A program made the translations under genes and the position numbers. From Strix aluco (taxonomy: Eukaryota; Chordata; Aves; Strigiformes; Strigidae), in the NCBI RefSeq assembly GCF_031877795.1, contig NC_133935.1:80877748-80941747 (forward strand): 64,000 bases of DNA. Direction: 5' to 3'. The notes under the pieces were generated by a model, which was given only the letters and a program-made list of their open reading frames with translations, did not search any database and was not told the DNA's origin. Positions within the stretch are counted from its first letter, which is position 1, and each line of letters begins with the position of its first letter. Shown here piece after piece: positions 52,701-64,000 of this stretch.

Positions 52701-55700
52701 AAATGAAGTCCAGCTATTACAACATAGCAAAGACATAATCTCCCCTTAAAATCAGTTTTTACTGTCATTTTTTTTGTCAATAAACCTGTTACCACTTATT
52801 GCTGAGCTATAGCCAATCTGTAGAACTAATAATAATAATACTGTTTCTCCAACATCAATCATGCATAAGTAGTGCTATATATCCACTGCAGCAGTAAAAT
52901 TTTCTAAGTTAAATAATCTTAGCCTTACCTTAAGAAGAATATCTTTGGCAGAACATTCAATAAGTGCTTCTTCTTCTAACAAAGGATTCTCTTTCCCTAG
53001 CAGAATTCCTGCCTCTATGGCTGCACCAATGGGAATAACTTCATCTGGAGGAATTGAATTCAGTAATTCCACAGTTGGGAAAATGTCTTTGATCAGCTGC
53101 TGTAGCTTCGGGATTCGAGCAGACCCGCCACACAGGACTACCTGGAAAACATGCCTTAATGATTTCAAATCTTTCTTCCAATAGATAAGACAGACAGGTC
53201 ACAACCTGCAATACAGAAATGCAAACTGCTCTGGGATATTTCATCATCTTTGGTTGTTAAAAGAAAAACTGATTCTATCTTTCTATCTTGCAAGTTGGAA
53301 ACGGTGCCTTGAAAAAGTGTTTCATATAGTAAGCATCAGCTAGATAAAGCAACATTTTAAAATTAAGGAAATAATCATGAAATAACATTAGGTTGGAAAG
53401 GACCTCCAGAGGTCATGACCTCCTGCCCAGAACAGATCCAGTTACAACAGGCTGCTCAGGTTCTGATCTCTATGGATATAGATTCCACAGACTCCGGCCC
53501 TTGTTTCAGTGTTTGATTACCCTCACACTACCAATTCTCTTCCTGGCATCTAAAATTTCCCTATGTTGCAACTTGTGCTGCTTGCCACCCACCTTTCCAT
53601 CATGCACCTAAGGAAGGAGTAAGTCAGGTTTTGTCTCGATTAGGCAGCACTAGTCTCCCCTGAGCCTCTTCTTACAGGTGGGCAAACCCAGCTCTCTTGG
53701 CCCAAACCACCTCAGTAGGCCCCCAAGTGGACTGGCTCCAGTAGGTCAGTACCTTCGACTCCTGTGAAGCCCAAAAAGGCTGAGATTGTACCTGGACACT
53801 CTGTCCCAGTACCAAAGAGGGAAACATGCCTTCCTACACCCATGGCTGCTCAGGCAGGCTGCTGACTGCTATGAAGCTTACCATCTATTAGAACCCTCAC
53901 ATCTTCTCCTGCAAAGCTGCTTTCTAACAACCACTAGCCTGTCCTGCCACACGGGATTATTCCATCCCAGACTCTACATTTGCCTTTGTTGACCTTCATG
54001 ATGTTCTTTTCCATTGGACTAGATGATCACTGTAGATGCCTTCCAACTGAAATAGTCTATTCTATTATATACATTTCTCTCAACTTTTTCAACCCCACTG
54101 AATAGCAGCCTTGACCTACAGTGGTATTGATTGCTCCCCTCATTTGGTACTGCCTGCAAACTTGCTGGGAGCACAGGCTACCCCATCATCCGTGTTATTA
54201 ATAGAGACATTAAATGGTATTAGCCCAGTATCAAATCCTGAGGGATGTCACTGACAACCAGCCATCCCTCCCTTACTGATCTTGTGCAAGAAAAAAAAAA
54301 AGTCAATCCTTAAAACCTTTGTTACAGTAACTTTGCTGAGATCATCCAGATCTGGAAACAAAGTTAATTCCCACTTTTCTTCATGTAAAACATAACTTCT
54401 GAGTTGTAAATTAGGTTAATTTATTTTTACATTTAAAGTGGCCCCCTCTGCCTGAGCATTAAGGCCTGAGAGAACAGCACATTGGGCCACCTAAAAAAAT
54501 ACTGCCACCAGAAAACATTCTCTGAACTGTGGCCTTGGATACTTCATTATTCTGCCAGTGACACTCAGATATGACACAGCAAACATTAATTAAGGTCTGA
54601 AATAGCATCAAGCATCATTAAAAGTGCCAGCTAGAATTCACTGCAGAATTTATGTCCCAATTCCACCAGCAATAAATGCAGCATTATTTGCCACACACAG
54701 GTGCACTGGGGTTGAGATGAAGTTAACTCTTATACCAAAGCAAAAGACGTTTGAATGAAACTAGTAATGTTTGCTACTTTACTCACCATCTTTGGTATTA
54801 AAGCACTCTATGGTTTGGCACCTAATGTGTTCCTAAGTTTTTTAAGCTAAAAAGGAGGCGCAGAGGCACTAAGCGATTTGTTCAACTCATAAAACAGAAG
54901 TCAAAACTCGGGCTTTCTTCAGAAGTGTCAGCAAACCCCATCCAAAGCTCAGTGAAGGCAGAAGAAAGTCTATATACTACACTTAAAGAAGGTACTCCTT
55001 GGCTCTACCAGGAGTTACACAAACACATCAAGTGGGGACAAATCCTCCACCATTTACTCAACACACAGCAGTAACTCTGACTCTACCTTATACTTAACTT
55101 CCAAGTAACCAAAATCAAAGCAAAGATAGGAGGTTCTAAAGACCTTGAGTCTACATACTTTGTTGAATCTGAGCCAAAAATGCTTAAACACATAATGAAA
55201 TAATCTGAGTCTACAAGGAAACAGGCCCCATAAATACTTTTCTTGTGGAGTTATAAGGCATACTACAGACAAGTGATTTCTATTATTACCTTATTAATAT
55301 CGTCTGCTGTAAATCCAACTTGCTGCAAGAGCTTTTTAATTGCTTCTACACATTTACTAAAAAGTGAAGAACAGATAAGTTCAAACCTGGCCCTAGAAGG
55401 GAAAAAAAATAAAAATTCAAGTAGTGTCATCTCATCTTTAAGAGACAAATACCTGAAATAGAAGAACAATCATTTTTAGAATATACTTTGGTTCTATAGC
55501 TATACCTGGTACTAAGGGATTTTTGTAAACAAAAATCAATCATCTAATTTCCCAATTATTGATCCTGAGGGAGTGATTTTGTTGTTGTTGTTGTGAAAAG
55601 ACCTGTACTATTGATTCCGTCATTAACACCTACATGGAATGCACATTCATTCTTCTTCAGGGTACTAGAGGAAAAAACAGTATTATTGCCTTGACAAAAA

Positions 55701-58700
55701 AACAGTTTTGTCTTGATTCATATGTGAAAGAAAGAAGCAAAAATCTGGGAACTGCTTCACCATCTTTAAAATGGAGACACAAAGACACAAATGTGCCTCT
55801 TGAATTTTCAGAGGCAAATCAAGCTGTGTCCTGATTTGCACACAGGGAGTAGGTTAAGCAAATTGAAAAACAAGCTTGTGCTTGCTTCAGGCTCTTTCAA
55901 GCCTGAAGAGGAAGTTTTCATAGAATCATATGATAGAATGGTTTGGGTTGGAGGGGACCTTAAAGATCATCTAGTTCCAACCCCCCCTGCCACGAGCAGG
56001 GACACCTTCCACTAGACCAGCTTGCTCAAAGCCCCATCCAGCCTGGCCTTGAACACTTCCAGGGAGGGGGCAGCCACAACTTCTCTGGGCAACTTGTTCA
56101 GTGCCTCACCACCCTTACAGTAAAGAATTTCTTCTTTACATCTAATTAAATCTACCTTCTCTCACTTTAAAACCGTTACTACTCATCCTCTCACTACATG
56201 GCCTTGTAAGAAGTTTTACTCTGTATGAATACAGCAAGTCAAATCCTGCAACGCCAGCATTTTTATCTAAAACTGAGACAAAACAAGCTCTACAGTATTG
56301 CTTCTCACACTTGTGCCTTATTTTACCAGATCCAACTGCTGCAGCAGTGGATGCACAGTTCTGGAATTGAAAAGTCTATTTCATTTTGTTAAAGCTGCTG
56401 CTGACTGGAAGAGCAAAGTGGCTAAACATCTCACTAAGAGATCATTCCGAGAGAAAAAGAGAGTAAGACACAGCAGTAGGAACAAAAAGACAAAAATCAT
56501 CTTCCTATTCCAGCTGTCAAAAAGAGGCAACATGAAGACTTCCATGGCCCTTATCATTCCGGAGCTCATTTAGATGAAAGAGTCCAAAAGTCTTCTTTTC
56601 TTTAAGGAAAATCCAACAACTAAAACAAAAATGAGGGGACCACCTTGAGTAATTACAGTATCTATTCCTCTTTCATCAACAACCAGACTCCAAAGATGGG
56701 GTCTCCTTTTTGCACTTTATTTTCTACCCATTAGGGCAACATTGTTAGTGTTACTACCCTAACCACTACAGATCGCATCATAGAAGAACCATCAATATAA
56801 AACAAAGCAAGCTGGTGTTCTATCTTACTTCCATTTCCAAAATTAATGCCACCAAAAATGAAAGCTTGTTAAACATGCTAAGTACCACCTAGAAAGATTT
56901 CAAGCACACTTTTATATCAAAGCAGTAGCTTCGAGATTTGGTTTACCTGGACACATTACAATCAAAATCCAATCCATCGTACAATGAATCTACAAAACAG
57001 TTTGCACTTCCCAGGGTTGATAAAGAGTGCTTTGCAATATCAGCGCTGTTCATTAACTTCATCATGGCTCTGGGATTTCCTCTAATATCATGTTTACAAG
57101 ACCTACATTTAAAAAAAAAAAGAAGAGATACCAGTTTAGAAAGGCAGGTATTTGAGTGATAAAGCTAACTTTCTGAAAGGAAAAACAGGTTAAAGCTATT
57201 GAACTTTTTTTTCCTGTACACATTTTAGCATTATCTACAATGTCACTGTTGAAAGCTTGCAAAGAATAAAAGTTTCTATTTCAGTTTCACCTCAAGAACA
57301 CTGTGTGGAGGCACCCTGAACTCCAGCATTAGTGTTTATCATATAGATTTAAGTCTTTCTGAACAAAACCTGTAAGTGACTGCAAGGAACAGAAAGAAGA
57401 GGTCTGCAAGTTAACCAGTTTTAACCACAGATTAAGAAGAAATAGAACACAGAACATTAGACACATCAACAAAACAGTATGTTTCACCCAAAAAGTCTCC
57501 TGCAATAGTACACAACTCAAGATCACTAGAGCTAATGGCAATGCATTTGTTCATTTTTGTCCATCATAGGATGATTTCAGTCTGATGACCTAAGCCTCTC
57601 CACAGTCCTTCATGCTAACAAGAAAAGCAAACAAAACCCACACAGGTGAATTCCCTGCCAGCCCAAAAGCTTGTGACTGAAAGGATGTAAGCGGCCTGTA
57701 GTCACATACATTACTTGAAACATAGAACAGTTCATAGCTGAACCCTTATAGTTCAACACTGTCTTCAGGGAGCATCTAGCAAAAACAAAGTATTTCCCAC
57801 TCTTCCTCCTTGGCCCTCAACAACTGACTGTTCCTTTAATATCTTTGAGCCATTTCACTTGCACACAGGCTGCTCGATCTGACAACCTAGATGTGTTTGG
57901 TTTTTTTGAGACCAAGCGTATGACAACGAAGTGCCTGTCCTAACAGCAACATGCTTGGAATTCCAAACCTACCTCTGAAATTCAGAAGCTAAGTGTTGTG
58001 CTAGAGCTTCTGTGAAGCAAACTCCACCAATGCTATCATCTGTGTTTGTAGCAAGCACACGATATATTCCACTGTTTACTTCTATGACTGTGATAGAAAG
58101 TGATGTTCCACCAAGTTTATAAACCAACACATTGCTGCCATGTTAAAAAAAAAAAAAAAAATCAAAAATAGCATTAATAAGCAAACTGAAATTATGTTAA
58201 CTTTGACACACTGTCTAAAAGGATTACCACCATATAATGTATTGCAGGTTTCAATGAGTTTTACCAAGAGAATTTGATTTGGGGTGTTTGTACTACTGAC
58301 TACTTGACAATGTCCCATAAAGAACAAAATTAGTTTATTTCATACAGTGAGAGTAGCCAACGTTTTTCCTACAATTGAGAATTAAACACTACATTTGAGA
58401 TTATAGGCAGGAATTATATGAGACGGGTAAAAATACCAAACAAGAAAAAACCCATCTGTTTGCACTGACAGCAGTCTTTGTTATTTTGAAAATCTTGTGA
58501 ATTATCTGAATATTCATAAGGGAAACCCAACACACCTACTGAACACAGGAACTCTGCTTTAGTTCTTCTGGCATCTGTAAAGTGACCCCATCTCCCACGA
58601 TTAGAAAACAGCTATGCCAAAATTTCTTTAAGAAGGGATGCATTTTTCTTCAAGCCAATCAGTTCATTAAAGACCAGGGCAGAATCTGAGGACAGATCTT

Positions 58701-61700
58701 TAAAGACCATTCTAAACAAATAAAAACCAAAATAAAGGATTTAAACCCCTACAGACTTCTAAATTGTTGTTGGCTTTATTAAGACAAGAAAAACAAGCCT
58801 TAAATCATTAATTTTGTCTTGGCTGCTAAGGCAACACAGCATTCCCTCATCTTAAGATTTCTCAGGATTTAAGTACAGCAGCTTAAATTTAAGAAGTCAA
58901 ATATCAGGATTTTACCTTTTCCCAGTGGGTGAATCTTGGCCAATTCCGTAAGCCAGGAGAGCTGCAGATGGTTCATGAATTAATCTCATAACATTAAATC
59001 CAGCAGCTGCAGCTGCTTCCCTGTGGTAAGGCATAACAGCATTTCATTTTACTTTAATGATTTCACTATAGTCATGCATGCTATTAAGATTTCATCTGAA
59101 CTACGTATGTCACCAACTCAGAACTTCGTTACAGCATGGTATTAACAAAGTGACTGGAAAAGAAAGGTATGAAGAAGTTCAGTTGCTACTGTGTTCTTCA
59201 GGTACCTGGATCTGCTGTGCGCTCATCGTCAAAGAAAACACGGATGTATCAGTCTACATACCCCACAAAAAACAGCAGACACCCCCTCAACTACAAGATG
59301 AAAAACCCGACCCTCAATCAAGCTTGGTAACTTATCTTCAAGTGTGGCATCAGAAGTTCTTGGTATGTTATTCCAATGGATATCATGCTAGGAAAATTGA
59401 TGTTACTTCCAAATCAAGTTACCACATCTCACTTCTAACAGTTTCTTTACATGTTTTCTTGAAGCTTCAGTAACCCTAAGACTGCCCTGCAAGTTGTTTC
59501 CCCCACTTTGAAGTTATTTTGAAACTTGGATACCAAAGCAATAGAATGCTTCATTATACTTACTGCAACTACCCCGCCCACTAGTTTTTCATGACCAACT
59601 TTAAGTGTGTTTTAAGTATTTCATGACAGTCAAACATAAGGGCTTCTACATATCAGAAAGTAGAAACAGATGCTGCCAAGTACATACACCTTTAAGTCTA
59701 CTTATGTTTTCATATGGAGAAACTTTTACAGTAGAAATTTTCCAAACAGAACTTCCAGGTAGAATACTGGTGTGTATTCCGTATCTGCTCTCTGACAAAA
59801 CAGTCCTCAATAACATCACATAACGCTACTTGGTTTGGTGAGTATTATTGTATGAAGGGATGGGAAATTATGGAGGAGGGCTAAGAAACTATTTGCATTT
59901 CAAAGGGGACACTGAAGATCCGCATCTGAAATGACATTCTATCCTTGATGATACAAAAATTCCCTCTCACTTCAGTTGATTCAGAATTTCATTTAGGTTA
60001 CAACAGCGAATTCCATGAAAAGTTTCTAAAGTCAGGATTTAGTCTCCTGCTTTCACATTTTCACAATTCAAGTAACATCCCAATGTCTTGACTGATAGTT
60101 GCAAGCTGAAGTCCAGCAGGAGAATTCCCATTGCTGATCTGCCAGCCGGTCTGCTTTAGGCACGTTAAATAACAGAAAAATCTTAATCCTCTTACCCAAG
60201 GGCATTTTTCTGATTCTCTCCAAAATCAAATGGTACAGTGATAACAACGTCATTTACATCTGAACCCAATGCAGACTGAGCAGTTTCTGTTTATAAACAT
60301 AGGCAGAACATGTTGATTAAAAGCAAAAAAACAATATACCACAACTTAAAAGTATGAGGACAGATTAAAAAACTAAATCATGTTATGATTTTACTAATTA
60401 TATACCTTTCATTTTACTGAAAATTAGTTTTGCCACATCTTCTGGGTTAATAAGTTTATTATCTATTTCATACTGAAGTTTTCCATTCTTCTCAATTATC
60501 TGTAAGCAAAACCAACATACCTTTGTTAGATACATAATTTGGGTATTAACATAAAGTAATGTTTAATTTAGTTTCTGCTCGAAGTAGAAAGCACTGGACT
60601 GTGTAAATACTTTCTGCGTTAGCACTCTACTATAAGAAAATAAATGCTTCCAAGATGCTCATCAAAGATGACAAGAAAACCTTGTATGATACAACAGCCC
60701 TGACAGTGACATTAATATGGACTTAAAAACTCAAGACTTTTTCTATTAAAAAGCTTGCTTTAGTACAAAAGCAACATTTAGAACAAAAGTACTTGCCTGC
60801 TTGTCTTCCATAAGAAAAAATAACAACTATTTATATAAGCATAACAATATGAACAGAAAAAACAGGAAAAACTCATTCCTTCTTTAGGGATGTATTTTCC
60901 AGGACAATTTTTCTCTTGTTTTGCAAAATCGTTTCTAGTAACAAGCACAGTATTATCCAAATTAAATACTAAGATTAAATCAAGTGGTTAAGCATTTTTA
61001 ATCACAAGATGCTGTAACCTGAGCATCTTCTACCAGCACTAAGAAGCTCCACAACACTATTACCCAAATATATTAAGAATCTTCCCTTTTGAGAATGGCC
61101 AAGAGATACATAAAATTTTTCTGCTGGTCTATAGTATGATGCCAGATCTCAGAACACGGGTAAGTTCTCTACTTTACAAAAAGAGAAACATTCTATATAG
61201 CAACAATTGGACCTCATACAATGAGAGCTGATCACTACAGAACACAAACATGGGGCGGCACAAACAGTTCCAAAAAGAAAAGTATAAAATGATATAAATT
61301 ATTTGGGAAACAACAGAAAACTACATCATACTCACTGAACATTTGCTTTCTGCAATATATTTCTCTGCCTGTGGGTCACCAGAGCTGTCCAGACAAATTC
61401 AAAATAGCAAAATAAATCATATGCTCAAGGGTAATTGCACAAATTCATCTTGCTGATATTCCTTATAATGTCTACAGCATACGAAGCTATACTTCAACCA
61501 AAATTCCCATTTCCACTCTACAGATACAGTTACACAGGAGAAGAAAACCCAGCTGTTTTGGGTTCTGACTACTGGTATCTTTCAGTCTCCTTTCCCCAAA
61601 CTAATGATTGAAAAAGTACTTACTATTTAGTGAAAAGGGAAAAAAAAAATGAACACATTGTTTTAACCTGGTATCCCCAATATTCATAAAAGATTTCAGT

Positions 61701-62896
61701 GGCACCTTTGTTGCATTGGCTGAAATAACATGACAGCAGTAAGCTGACTATCCTTAATCCTTTACTAACCATGTAAAGTTATGCATCTAAAAAGTGATGA
61801 GAAATACATCAGAATGGACATCATCTTGTCAACTCCTTTCAAAGAAAGGGCTGTAACACACAGCCAGGTTATCACTGAAAAGTTTTGTCACATCTCTGAT
61901 GTTAAACTTAAACCAACAAGTTTTGCTCTCGTACCGCTGTTAACTGCCAGTGCAAATCTCCACATCTCCACTACCTGAGGAATCACAACTGACATTATGT
62001 CAATGTATTTCACAATCATAATAAAAGCAATACAAAGTTTCATGCAAATAAAACCACAGTGGATTTCAGCCACAGGAAAACACCTAGGTAACAAGAACAC
62101 ATTTTAGTTAAGAAACTTGAGTACGTGTCAAAAGCATACATGCAACTTGCTACTAAATTTCAAAATTTGATTTTTGCAGACAAATTCAGATATGAAATAC
62201 TATGCCTGTCTGCTCCTGGAATGAAGTGTAGAATAAGAAGTTCATAAGATATAACATATTCTCCTATCAATGCCAGCTTAACCAGTATCACACTAGATTA
62301 AAACACCTTCATTATCAGTGCTAAGACTATGTTCCACTGACCAGCTGTAATGGGGAAAAGTAAACTTCTCACCTTCCCTTTCACACTTGCTCTCTTACCT
62401 TCGCCCAAGGATCTGCTTTACTTTCACTACAGTATTTGAAATATTTCTTATTCTACTTTGCTTTGCAGCCAAACCAACAACCTGAATGAAAAATAAATAA
62501 AAAAAGCAAAGTAAGCAACAGAGCTGCCCTCCTCTCCGAACCCCAACCTCGGAAGAGAAGCCTCACCTCCTCGCTTTCTGAAAAAGCCACCACCGCAGGA
62601 GTGACCCTGTCCCCGGCGTCGTTGGCGACCACGTCTGCGCGGCCATCCTGCGGACAGAGGCACCGCCCATGAGCCGTCCTCGGGGCACCCCGCACCCCTC
62701 AGGGCTCTACTGGCGGCGTGACCCCGTCAGGGGACAGAGACGGCCGCGGCCCACCCCCTCCTCCCGCCAGGGACCCCCGAGCAGCCACGGCGCCTCCGGC
62801 CCGGCCCGCCCGGGCGCGGCGCGGGGAGCGGCCCCTCACCTTATAGACGGCGGCGCAGGCACAGGTAGCACCCAGGTGGACACCGATGGCCGCCAT
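49707..62896 (-). CDS. HSPA14: HSPA14 (Hsp70L1), ribosome-associated atypical Hsp70, complete in 14 exons
   Basis: Exons on the minus strand: 62840-62896, 62567-62647, 62399-62481, 61336-61384, 60406-60499, 60196-60286, 58916-59020, 57973-58134, 56947-57102, 55290-55392, 52929-53141, 52362-52535, 51294-51364, 49707-49785. All junctions are GT-AG and in phase, 505 residues. The Hsp70 ATPase domain fills about 1-385: phosphate-1 region [56 protein letters not shown], and adenosine motif [15 protein letters not shown] at 330-344. The substrate-binding part is short (about 400-505) and lacks the long alpha lid of classical Hsp70. In mammals it pairs with DNAJC2 as the ribosome-associated complex that helps nascent chains fold in the cytosol. 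Relative to the human protein as I recall it, about four residues are missing where this one reads [11 protein letters not shown]. The frame is intact. Confidence 0.97.
53372..54290 (-). mobile_element. Old CR1 copy in HSPA14 intron 10, interrupted
   Basis: The 3' end (TTAGGTTGGAAAGGACCTCC) is at the left. CR1 matches continue to TTTGCCTTTGTTGACCTTCATG near 54000 and resume at about 54070 (CTGCAAACTTGCTGGGAGCA, CCTGAGGGATGTCACTGAC). The copy is diverged and has no open frame. Confidence 0.75.
54001..54066 (+). mobile_element. Short CR1 3' tail nested in the older CR1
   Basis: TTGGACTAGATGATCACTGT, CTTCCAACTGAAATAGTC and TATTCTATT form the plus-strand end of a CR1, about 65 bases long, lying inside the minus-strand copy. 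Confidence 0.7.
55919..56223 (-). mobile_element. CR1 3' fragment in HSPA14 intron 9
   Basis: It starts with CATAGAATCATATGATAGAA and GTTTGGGTTGGAGGGGACC, contains the GGCCTTGAACACTTCCAGGG block and ends at CTTGTAAGAAGTTTTACTCT. It is a typical 5'-truncated CR1 copy between HSPA14 exons 9 and 10. Confidence 0.92.
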
Positions 62897-63230
62897 GAGC
62901 CCCTCCGGCTCCACGCGCGAACACCCGCCGCCCCACAATACACCGCGCGCCCCCAGCTCCCAACCAATCCCGCTGCCCTCTGCTCCCCGGCCGCCAATCA
63001 AAGCCCGCACCGCCCTCTCTCGCAAACCAATCGCGGGGAGGCGCACTTGGAAGTGCCGTCATCGGCGGAGCAGCCAATGTGAAAAAAACGAGCGGGTGAC
63101 GTCATCACGCATGGCAACGGGGCAGGCTCTGTGCGCGAGGCGCGGGAAGTGAGGCGGTACGCGGCCGCTGAGGGGAGTTGGTGGGGCGGAGCGCGGGGCC
63201 CGCTCCGGCTCCGGTTTATTTAACCCCGGA
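62560..63230. promoter_or_regulatory. CpG island and HSPA14 promoter
   Basis: GC-rich CpG-dense DNA covers HSPA14 exons 1 and 2 and about 330 bases upstream. Four CCAAT boxes lie upstream of the start at 62964-62968, 62994-62998, 63027-63031 and 63074-63078. A perfect cAMP-response/ATF site TGACGTCA is at 63097-63104, followed by an RFX-like half-site GCATGGCAAC at 63109-63118. CCAAT plus ATF sites fit a chaperone promoter. The mammalian head-to-head partner CDNF could also use it, but no CDNF exon is visible. Confidence 0.7.
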
Positions 63231-63259
63231 AGACCCAACTGTTGAGAAAAGAGATTAAA

Positions 63260-63385
63260 ATGGGGAAAAGCAAACGCAGCTATTTTGTGCGTGTGCTGGG
63301 GCGTGTGTTTTATGTCAGCGGCATCTCTCGTGGTTTAATCGCAGGCAATGAAGCATATGGAGACGGTATAAACATTTTTTTTTAA
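63260..63385 (+). CDS. Small ORF of 41 codons right of the HSPA14 promoter
   Basis: The ATG at 63260 opens a basic peptide starting MGKSKRSYFVRVLGRVFYVS and ends at TAA 63383-63385. A TATA-like GGTTTATTTAACC lies about 40 bases upstream, downstream of the CpG island. I do not recognise it. It does not resemble the CDNF signal peptide. It may be chance. Confidence 0.15.
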   Translation: MGKSKRSYFVRVLGRVFYVSGISRGLIAGNEAYGDGINIFF

Positions 63386-64000
63386 TCCAAGTGCTGTAGG
63401 TATTAGCGAAGCTGTCAAGCTGAAGTGCTGATTTTGCATAATCTAAGCAGGCATGACCAAAGTCTGGAAGCAAAGCTCTGTCTGGTTATGTTGCACTTCT
63501 AGTGGAGAAATCCATCTTGGCATCACCAGGGGGAGGAAATAATTTCTAATCAATCCTGGGGGAATTTAGCATCACTCACACAGAATTCATTTCATCCTGG
63601 CCAGAGCTGTCATCATGTTGAAGGCTCCTCAGATTTCATATAACCCTGTAATGGGCACAGCAAAGTTAAGGGGGAGCAGATCACCCCATATGTGCGACCT
63701 CTCACTGCAAAGATGGCAGCGCTTCTGTAGATTTGGGTGCTCATCTGCCTCTCGTTTCCCTGCGGAGTTTAAGTGCCCTGTAGTACCATCTCTGCATCAT
63801 TCTGAAGTAAAGATTGCCCTTATCCTGCTTTATATATGGTATGTTGAACGTTAAAGGAATGAATCAAGATCACATAGAGGTGTAAGGAGCTACCTGGAGT
63901 TGCAAAGGGATTTCGCATCCCAAAAGTGATCCTGGGCTTCTTAAGTCACGGGACAATCTTCCTTTCAGTAATCAAGCTTGCTGGAGTCTGATCAAAGGCT
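63386..64000. other. Right edge, no gene recognised
   Basis: A 79-codon plus frame at 63615-63854 has no recognisable domain. If CDNF follows as in mammals, its exons lie beyond this window or are not recognisable here. Confidence 0.5.

Noticed and set aside
63111-63152. Short ORF from ATGGCAACGG as a CDNF start
   Set aside because: It ends after 13 codons and does not encode a signal peptide. The ATG is within an RFX-like site.

Overview
This window is vertebrate, almost certainly bird, nuclear DNA. The evidence is compact multi-exon genes with canonical GT-AG introns, CpG islands at the 5' ends, and many CR1 LINE fragments in the 5'-truncated form with the short 3' tail typical of birds, plus a few LTR retroelement fragments. 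The predicted protein lengths (Artemis 714 aa, SUV39H2 407 aa, HSPA14 505 aa, MEIG1 88 aa) fit my recollection of avian orthologues. The species cannot be fixed from sequence alone.

Four genes could be rebuilt exon by exon, with every junction in phase. They are MEIG1 (minus, coding exons 15770-13472), DCLRE1C/Artemis (plus, 14 coding exons, 20401-34746), SUV39H2 (minus, 6 exons, 47610-39526) and HSPA14 (minus, 14 exons, 62896-49707). This is the same neighbourhood as human 10p13. MEIG1 and DCLRE1C are divergent from one CpG island near 20.0-20.8 kb. DCLRE1C and SUV39H2 converge tail to tail around 36.2-36.5 kb. SUV39H2 and HSPA14 lie in tandem on the minus strand. The HSPA14 start sits in a third CpG island at the right edge.

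The left 13 kb has no gene I can recognise. It holds an ERV-like coding remnant near 0.4-0.8 kb, a possible conserved noncoding block at 2.8-3.3 kb, an old LTR-like copy near 7.9-8.35 kb and a CR1 at 9.97-10.80 kb. The MEIG1 5' intron carries a longer LTR-like element at 18.28-19.52 kb with internal degenerate tandem repeats. DCLRE1C introns 2-4 hold a pair of oppositely oriented CR1 copies, two antisense LTR-like elements and another CR1. HSPA14 intron 10 holds a CR1 interrupted by a short CR1 tail.

The genes do not form one pathway. Artemis opens hairpins and trims ends in V(D)J recombination and non-homologous end joining. SUV39H2 writes H3K9 trimethylation in heterochromatin. HSPA14 is an atypical Hsp70 linked to the ribosome. 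MEIG1 is needed for sperm manchette and flagellum assembly. I found no convincing new biological system. The points most worth checking are the shared MEIG1/DCLRE1C promoter with an X-box-like site and an upstream ORF, the acidic run in the Artemis tail, the weak SUV39H2 exon 5 splice donor, and the repeat-rich LTR-like element at 18.3-19.5 kb.
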